From NCBI GenBank assembly GCA_026387915.1, contig JAPLKS010000005.1, positions 62,001 through 126,000 of the forward strand: a DNA stretch of 64,000 nt, given 5' to 3'. Position 1 is the stretch's first letter. The number at the start of each line of letters is the position of its first letter. Origin of the DNA: Gemmatimonadota bacterium (GTDB taxonomy: Bacteria > Gemmatimonadota > Gemmatimonadetes > Gemmatimonadales > Gemmatimonadaceae). The position numbers and the translations under genes are program-made. Under the pieces are notes generated by a model, which saw nothing but the letters and a program-made list of their open reading frames with translations, was not told the origin of the DNA and did no database searches. Positions 59,832 to 64,000 of the stretch are shown in pieces.

Positions 59832-60526
59832 TGCGGTTCGCTCAGCAGCGTTTGCAGTTCTGCGGCGGTGAGGCGCATAGGTTCGAGCTCTTCACCGGCA
59901 CGATCGTGCACGCCTTTGACCACCGTACCGACGGTTGGAAATGGCGCCTCGGCTTCGGTGGTCACGTCTACTTCCCACTTGCCGCGCTCAGGGCCTTTGC
60001 GCGTCCAGCGATAGGCTGCCGTTATGATTTCAAAGCGTGGACGGGCGTCGTCGAAGTCAGGCACCGGAGCGTGCTCATCGAGAATCGCGACGAGTTCACC
60101 ATCGGCCAGCGCCTGCGCCGTTACCTCCGCATCTTCGGCGTACGGCGATGGGGCGAGCGAGTCGTCCGCCTCTTCCTCGGTAATCACGTCGTCGTCGGGC
60201 GCTTCGCCATCAGGCTCCTCGAGCTCGGCGATCACGTCGTCCGATTCCTCGAGTTCGGCGATCACGTCGTCGTCGAAGTCATCAGCGTCCGCATCACCGT
60301 CGTCGGTGATGGCCTCCTCCAGCTCGTCAGCGGCCTCGTAGGCCGAGGCGGACTCCACCAGCGGCTCGGCCACGGGGAGCGGTCGTTCGGGCTCGGCGGC
60401 GATCACGGCCACGCCGGTTTCGATTTGCCCCTGTCGAATAGGGGCAAAAAAATGCAGCTCCACGATGCGTTCCGCGGGAAGCTGCTCGAGGATGCTTTTT
60501 AGGAATCGGGCGCGGACTTCATTCAT
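59813..60526 (-). CDS. Acidic protein of unknown function with repeated Asp-Asp-Val-Ile motif
   Basis: 237 residues from ATG 60526, where the well-ordered sequence NEVRARFLKSILEQL begins. The first 55 residues and the last 75 (RPRFEIITAAYRWTRKGPERGKWEV) look folded and could pair as one domain. Between them lies a very acidic stretch with a 10-residue repeat (DDVIAELEES, DDVIAELEEP) encoded by 30-bp repeats. No signal peptide or membrane helix is present. I do not recognise the family. It is the first gene of the fur-ccdA operon and its 3' end overlaps the fur start, so a role in metal or redox homeostasis is possible but unproven. Confidence 0.7.
   Translation of the reverse strand: MNEVRARFLKSILEQLPAERIVELHFFAPIRQGQIETGVAVIAAEPERPLPVAEPLVESASAYEAADELEEAITDDGDADADDFDDDVIAELEESDDVIAELEEPDGEAPDDDVITEEEADDSLAPSPYAEDAEVTAQALADGELVAILDEHAPVPDFDDARPRFEIITAAYRWTRKGPERGKWEVDVTTEAEAPFPTVGTVVKGVHDRAGEELEPMRLTAAELQTLLSEPQWLTPA
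60214..60270. repeat. 30-bp direct repeat, two copies
   Basis: Two near-identical copies with a 30-bp period contain CCTCGAGCTCGGCGATCACG and CCTCGAGTTCGGCGATCACG. They code the ten-residue acidic repeat of the minus-strand protein. Confidence 0.85.
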
Positions 60527-60665
60527 AACTGAAAGATACCCGCGCGGAGGGTAGTGGCGGGAGCGGTGCACCCCCTACGCCGCGGGACAGTGAGCTACCG
60601 ACGGCGCCCCCCCAGGGCCGACCGCCTGCACACCCACCGCCCGCGGACGCAGGACCGGGGGGAAC

Positions 60666-61049
60666 TCAGTTCACGACGACGGTACCGTGCATGCCGGAGT
60701 GAAGGGTGCAGTCAAAGCCAAAAGAGCCAACGGAGGAGAAGGTGCGCGTCACGGAGGTGTTGGCCACCACGTCGATATTGGCCGGTACGCCAGAGGCGGC
60801 GGAGAAAATGACGTTGTGCGAGATCGTGCCGAAGGTGAAGGTGACCTGCGTTCCCTTTGACACAGTGAGGGAGGTGGGATTGAACTGGTTATTGTCGGTG
60901 GCCAGCACGGTATTGGGCGGCACGGTCACCGGGGCGATGTTGCTGCCGGTAGGCGAGGTAGGCGTGGAGGCGGAGTTGCCGCCGCCGCCGCATGCCACTG
61001 CACTGCCCAACGCCAACACCGACACCACACGCGTCATTTTCCAAGTCAT
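60666..61049 (-). CDS. Cupredoxin (blue copper) lipoprotein
   Basis: 127 residues; the ATG follows GGAGGG by three bases. The signal peptide ends in SAVAC (lipobox), with a Gly/Ser/Thr linker. The mature domain is a small cupredoxin: DNNQFNPTSLTVSKGTQVTFTF leading strands, then SHNVIF with the first copper His, and the C-terminal loop CTLHSGMHGTVVV providing Cys, His and Met. This is a plastocyanin/pseudoazurin-type electron carrier attached to the membrane on the outer side. It is monocistronic with a recognisable promoter. It could serve the copper monooxygenase or cytochromes elsewhere in the window; that is inference. Confidence 0.9.
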   Translation of the reverse strand: MTWKMTRVVSVLALGSAVACGGGGNSASTPTSPTGSNIAPVTVPPNTVLATDNNQFNPTSLTVSKGTQVTFTFGTISHNVIFSAASGVPANIDVVANTSVTRTFSSVGSFGFDCTLHSGMHGTVVVN

Positions 61050-61088
61050 AGACCCTCCGGGGGGGGAGAAAGGGGAGCAGGTTACTTT

Positions 61089-61117
61089 AGTATACTCATT
61101 TATTGTTTACCTGTCCA
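61089..61117 (-). promoter_or_regulatory. Sigma-70-type promoter of the cupredoxin gene
   Basis: On the minus strand TGGACA (5 of 6 to TTGACA) is followed after exactly 17 bp by TATACT (5 of 6 to TATAAT), about 40 bp before the cupredoxin start, in a locally AT-rich stretch. It is the best promoter match in the window. Confidence 0.75.
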
Positions 61118-61212
61118 CTATCTGTTTTGTCACAGTTTCGGAGGGGGTGCCCCGCGCCCGAGTTGAACCCCGTCTCCCACGCTTCGGCGCCGCCGGCGAG
61201 CCGAGCGACCTG

Positions 61213-64000
61213 CTAGGCGCGATGCAGCACCTCATGCACTTTCGTTGTCAACGCCTCAAGCGTGAACGGCTTCGCAAGGAAGTGTGCCGCGTCCTCCCGC
61301 GCGGCATCGCCCTCACCGCCGCCGAAGGGGTGCGCCGACATGAAGAGATGCTTCACGTGGGGAAAGTCTTTGCGCAACGTCTCGACCAGCTCCGGGCCGC
61401 TCATCTCGGGCAACTGCACATCAGTCAGCACTACGGCGACGTCGCCGCCGCGGTCCTGCACCAGGCGCAGCGCTGCGCTCGGACCGTCGGCCGCGAACAC
61501 GGTGTAGCCCTGCGCCTCGAGCGCCCGCACGGTCATGCGACGCACCGCGTCCTCATCCTCCACCACGAGGATGGTCTCGTGACCCCGCAACAGGGGAGCG
61601 ACCGGCGGCGACCCCGCCGGCGCCGCCAGCGGTCCCATCTCACGGGGAAAATAGATGTCGAAGGTCGTGCCTTTGCCCTCGGCACTCGACACGGCAATGA
61701 AGCCGCCATTCTGCCGGACGGCGCCATAGACTGAGGCCAGCCCAAGGCCGCTCCCCTCGCCGACGCCCTTCGTCGTGTAGAATGGTTCGAAGATGTGCGA
61801 GAGCACGGCGTCGCTCATGCCGCGACCGCTGTCGGTCACGGTGAGTTGGACGTAGTCTCCCGCCACCGCATCGATGTGTGTTTCGCACTGCGTCGCGTCG
61901 ATCACGCGGTTCGCGGTCGAGATGGCCAGCGTCCCAACGCCGGTGATGGCATCGCGCGCGTTGAGGCACAGGTTAGTGAGAATCTGCTGCACTTGGGTGG
62001 CGTCCATCGTGACCGGCCACGGGTCCACGACCGGGTGCCACGTGAAACGCACCTGCTCACCGATCAGCGGGCGCAGTAGCTGGAGAGCGCTCGATACGGT
62101 GGCATTCAGGTCGAGCTGTCGCGGCCTGATGCGTTGCTTGCGCGCGAACGTGAGCAGCTGCTGCGTGATCTCCGCGGAGTGCGTGGCGGCTCGCTGAATT
62201 TCCTCGAGGTCGGCGCGCAGCGCGGGCGGCACGTTCGATGACCGCAGGGCCATGTCGGCGTTGCCGAGGATCACGGCGAGCATGTTGTTGTAGTCATGCG
62301 CCACGCCGCCAGCCAGGCGACCCACGGTTTCCATCTTCTGGGCCTGCTGCAGCTCCGACTGGAGAGCGGCCCGCTCGGCCTCCGCTTGTTTCCGGTCGGT
62401 GATGTCCCAGTTCGTGCCGATCATGCGGATCGCACGGCCGGTATCGTCGCGCTGCACCTGGGCCAGGGCGCGGACGTGATGGATGCTTCGGTCCGGCCAG
62501 ACCACGCGGAACTCGGTATCAAAGTCCTGCTCTCCGCGCACCGCGCGCTGGATCTCGTCGTCGCCGCGCACCCGGTCGTCTGGGTGAAGCCCCGCCTGCC
62601 ACGCCTCGTAAGCCCCGCTGAACTGGTCCTGGCGGATTCCATAGAGCGCGAACATCGCGTCGTCCCAGACGAGCGTGCCGTGCACCACGTCGTACTCCCA
62701 AATCGCCACGCGGCCGGCCGCCGTCGCAAGCGTCATACGGTTGGTGACGGCGCGAAGGGCTTCCGCCGCCGCCTTGCGCTCGGTTGAGTCGCGCTCGCTG
62801 GTGATCACCATGCGCCGGCCCTGCATCGTGAACTCGGCGGCCCGCACCTCCACTTCAATGACCGATCCGTCCTTGCATCGCTGTTGCACCTCGAAGATGC
62901 CACTTCCGAGTCTCGCGGCTGACTGCTCCCGTTGTCGGTTCACATCCGCCGTGAGATCCGGCTCCAGAATCGAAACCGGCGCGCCGATGAGTTCGGCGTG
63001 CGTGTAGCCGAGCGCCAGTAGCGCGGCATCGTTGGCATCCCGGATGACCGGTGGACCGTCCGGCATGAGCTCCAGCAGGAGGATGTGGTCGCCCGCCTGA
63101 TCGAAGAGCGCGCGATAGCGCGCTTCGCCCGCCAGCGCGACTTGGGCCGCGGCACGCGTTTCCGCATACGACGCCGCCAGCAAAAGACCCACCGTGGTGG
63201 CGGCACCAAGGAAGATCTGGGTGTTGCGCAGCGTCTCTTCGACCGTACTTCCCGTCAGCGCGTTTGACCGCGAATGGAAGACGGCGTCGCCGATGGCGAT
63301 AAGTGCCAGCAGGGCGAGCGCCGTGGGCAACACGGGCCGTCGCAGCCGGAATGCCGGCCATGCGAGTAAGGCGATCACCAGATACGGGCGCATCCCGCTC
63401 CCATTGGGCGGGTTGAGCGCCAACCATGTCACCGCACTCAAGACCCCGAAGAAGAGGACCGATTCGGCGAGGCAGGCTGCGCGCGCCGGCACGTCGGCCT
63501 CCCTCGCGTGCCTCCAGGCGATGATTAGCGGGGTGACAAGCAGGATGCCGAGTCCGTCGGCGACATACCAGACCCACCAGGCATCGCTGAACGCACCGTG
63601 CGGCGCGAGCAGCGCCGCGCCGGCGCCGATGCACGCAGTAATGGCATTGATGCCCAAGGCGCTGACCAGCAGGGCAGCCACTTCGGCGACGCGGTCGAAG
63701 CGGACGTCCCGGCCACTCACGCGGGTGATCAGCAGCGCACAGCCAATCGCCTCCGCGACGTTGGCGGCCATGTAGCCGACGGAGGCCGCAAACGGCCGGT
63801 GCGCGATGGCGACGTCGGCGCCGACACCAACCACTACGAAGGCCGACAGCAACCAGGGCCACCACGCGCGCGGACTCAGGAGCAGCGCGGCCAGCCCGAT
63901 GCCGGCGGCCGGCCACACGACCATGATGATCTGGCGGGCGTCCGGAATGTAGAACGCGAGAACGTGAGCAACGAAATACGCGAGCGCCCACGCGCCAACG
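61213..64000 (-). CDS. MASE1-PAS hybrid histidine kinase with receiver (5' end outside window)
   Basis: The frame is open to the window edge and 25 or more residues precede the first in-window ATG (63924); these (WALAYFVAHVLAFY) read as a membrane helix, so the start lies beyond base 64000. An N-terminal MASE1-type membrane sensor (WPAAGIGLAALLLSPRAWWP) of many helices leads to two PAS domains (LFDQAGDHILLLELMPDG; TLATAAGRVAIWEYDVVHG). HisKA reads GRLAGGVAHDYNNMLAVILGN. The ATPase domain has NLCLNARDAI, DSGRGM and GSGLGLASVYG. A receiver follows, with VEDED and acceptor Asp in LTDVQLPEM. It is close in design to the kinases at 5513 and 25992. The signal is unknown. Confidence 0.92.
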   Translation of the reverse strand, partial: VGAWALAYFVAHVLAFYIPDARQIIMVVWPAAGIGLAALLLSPRAWWPWLLSAFVVVGVGADVAIAHRPFAASVGYMAANVAEAIGCALLITRVSGRDVRFDRVAEVAALLVSALGINAITACIGAGAALLAPHGAFSDAWWVWYVADGLGILLVTPLIIAWRHAREADVPARAACLAESVLFFGVLSAVTWLALNPPNGSGMRPYLVIALLAWPAFRLRRPVLPTALALLALIAIGDAVFHSRSNALTGSTVEETLRNTQIFLGAATTVGLLLAASYAETRAAAQVALAGEARYRALFDQAGDHILLLELMPDGPPVIRDANDAALLALGYTHAELIGAPVSILEPDLTADVNRQREQSAARLGSGIFEVQQRCKDGSVIEVEVRAAEFTMQGRRMVITSERDSTERKAAAEALRAVTNRMTLATAAGRVAIWEYDVVHGTLVWDDAMFALYGIRQDQFSGAYEAWQAGLHPDDRVRGDDEIQRAVRGEQDFDTEFRVVWPDRSIHHVRALAQVQRDDTGRAIRMIGTNWDITDRKQAEAERAALQSELQQAQKMETVGRLAGGVAHDYNNMLAVILGNADMALRSSNVPPALRADLEEIQRAATHSAEITQQLLTFARKQRIRPRQLDLNATVSSALQLLRPLIGEQVRFTWHPVVDPWPVTMDATQVQQILTNLCLNARDAITGVGTLAISTANRVIDATQCETHIDAVAGDYVQLTVTDSGRGMSDAVLSHIFEPFYTTKGVGEGSGLGLASVYGAVRQNGGFIAVSSAEGKGTTFDIYFPREMGPLAAPAGSPPVAPLLRGHETILVVEDEDAVRRMTVRALEAQGYTVFAADGPSAALRLVQDRGGDVAVVLTDVQLPEMSGPELVETLRKDFPHVKHLFMSAHPFGGGEGDAAREDAAHFLAKPFTLEALTTKVHEVLHRA

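Noticed and set aside
61140-61200. tRNA-like sequence (GAGTTGAACCCCGTCTCCCAC)
   Set aside because: Only a T-arm-like stretch is present; no acceptor stem or anticodon arm can be drawn.

Overview
The window is GC-rich, densely coded DNA from a free-living, heterotrophic, Gram-negative-type bacterium. Evidence for this is the many lipoprotein and Tat signal peptides, outer-membrane barrel proteins, peptidoglycan recycling, large hybrid histidine kinases and c-type cytochromes. The mix of class II ribonucleotide reductase, PAS-rich hybrid kinases, FHA/Ser-Thr kinase/PP2C signalling and secreted lipoproteins would suit Gemmatimonadota or a related lineage. That placement is an inference from gene content; there is no rRNA in the window to confirm it. 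I saw no tRNA, rRNA, CRISPR array, insertion sequence or prophage. The window looks like ordinary chromosome and is cut at both ends inside a gene.

Layout. 1-5.5 kb: the 3' end of a membrane-anchored spermidine-synthase-like gene, then a three-gene oxidation cluster (cytochrome-like/type II copper monooxygenase lipoprotein, Tat-exported gluconate-dehydrogenase-subunit-3-like protein, GMC oxidoreductase). 5.5-11.3 kb: a CHASE hybrid kinase, a diheme cytochrome and a type-B carboxylesterase, with convergent genes overlapping at their stops. 11.4-16.9 kb: a translationally coupled four-gene operon carrying Ig-like repeats, cohesin-like domains, an IPT/TIG lipoprotein and an Asp-box propeller protein ending in a dockerin. 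This is the most unusual locus here. 16.9-19.7 kb: a Cys-type sulfatase and its radical-SAM maturase. 19.8-25.7 kb: a GntR-controlled operon of GlpD-like dehydrogenase, alkyl-DHAP-synthase-like flavoprotein and FGGY kinase.

26-36 kb: a five-PAS hybrid kinase, a GH5 glycanase, the B12-dependent ribonucleotide reductase with a long leader, a small lipoprotein, a hybrid kinase that lacks its phospho-acceptor histidine, and a gamma-carbonic-anhydrase-like protein. 36-41 kb: a metalloprotease/beta-propeller/barrel protein coupled to an N-acetylmuramoyl-L-alanine amidase. 41-46.7 kb: a phospho-signalling operon (zinc-ribbon/FHA, Ser/Thr kinase, PP2C, FHA-transmembrane-protease) in which the PP2C appears frameshifted at a 9-bp repeat. 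46.8-49.8 kb: an Aer-type PAS protein, a soluble chemoreceptor and a PAS histidine kinase.

49.8-53.4 kb: peptidoglycan recycling (murQ-anmK-nagZ), divergent from a gamma-glutamyltransferase. 55-58.6 kb: a glycine-zipper lipoprotein, an ABC exporter and a small barrel protein. 58.6-61 kb: an acidic unknown protein, a Fur-family repressor and a CcdA-type thiol transporter in one operon, then a cupredoxin lipoprotein with a recognisable promoter. The window ends inside a MASE1-PAS hybrid kinase.
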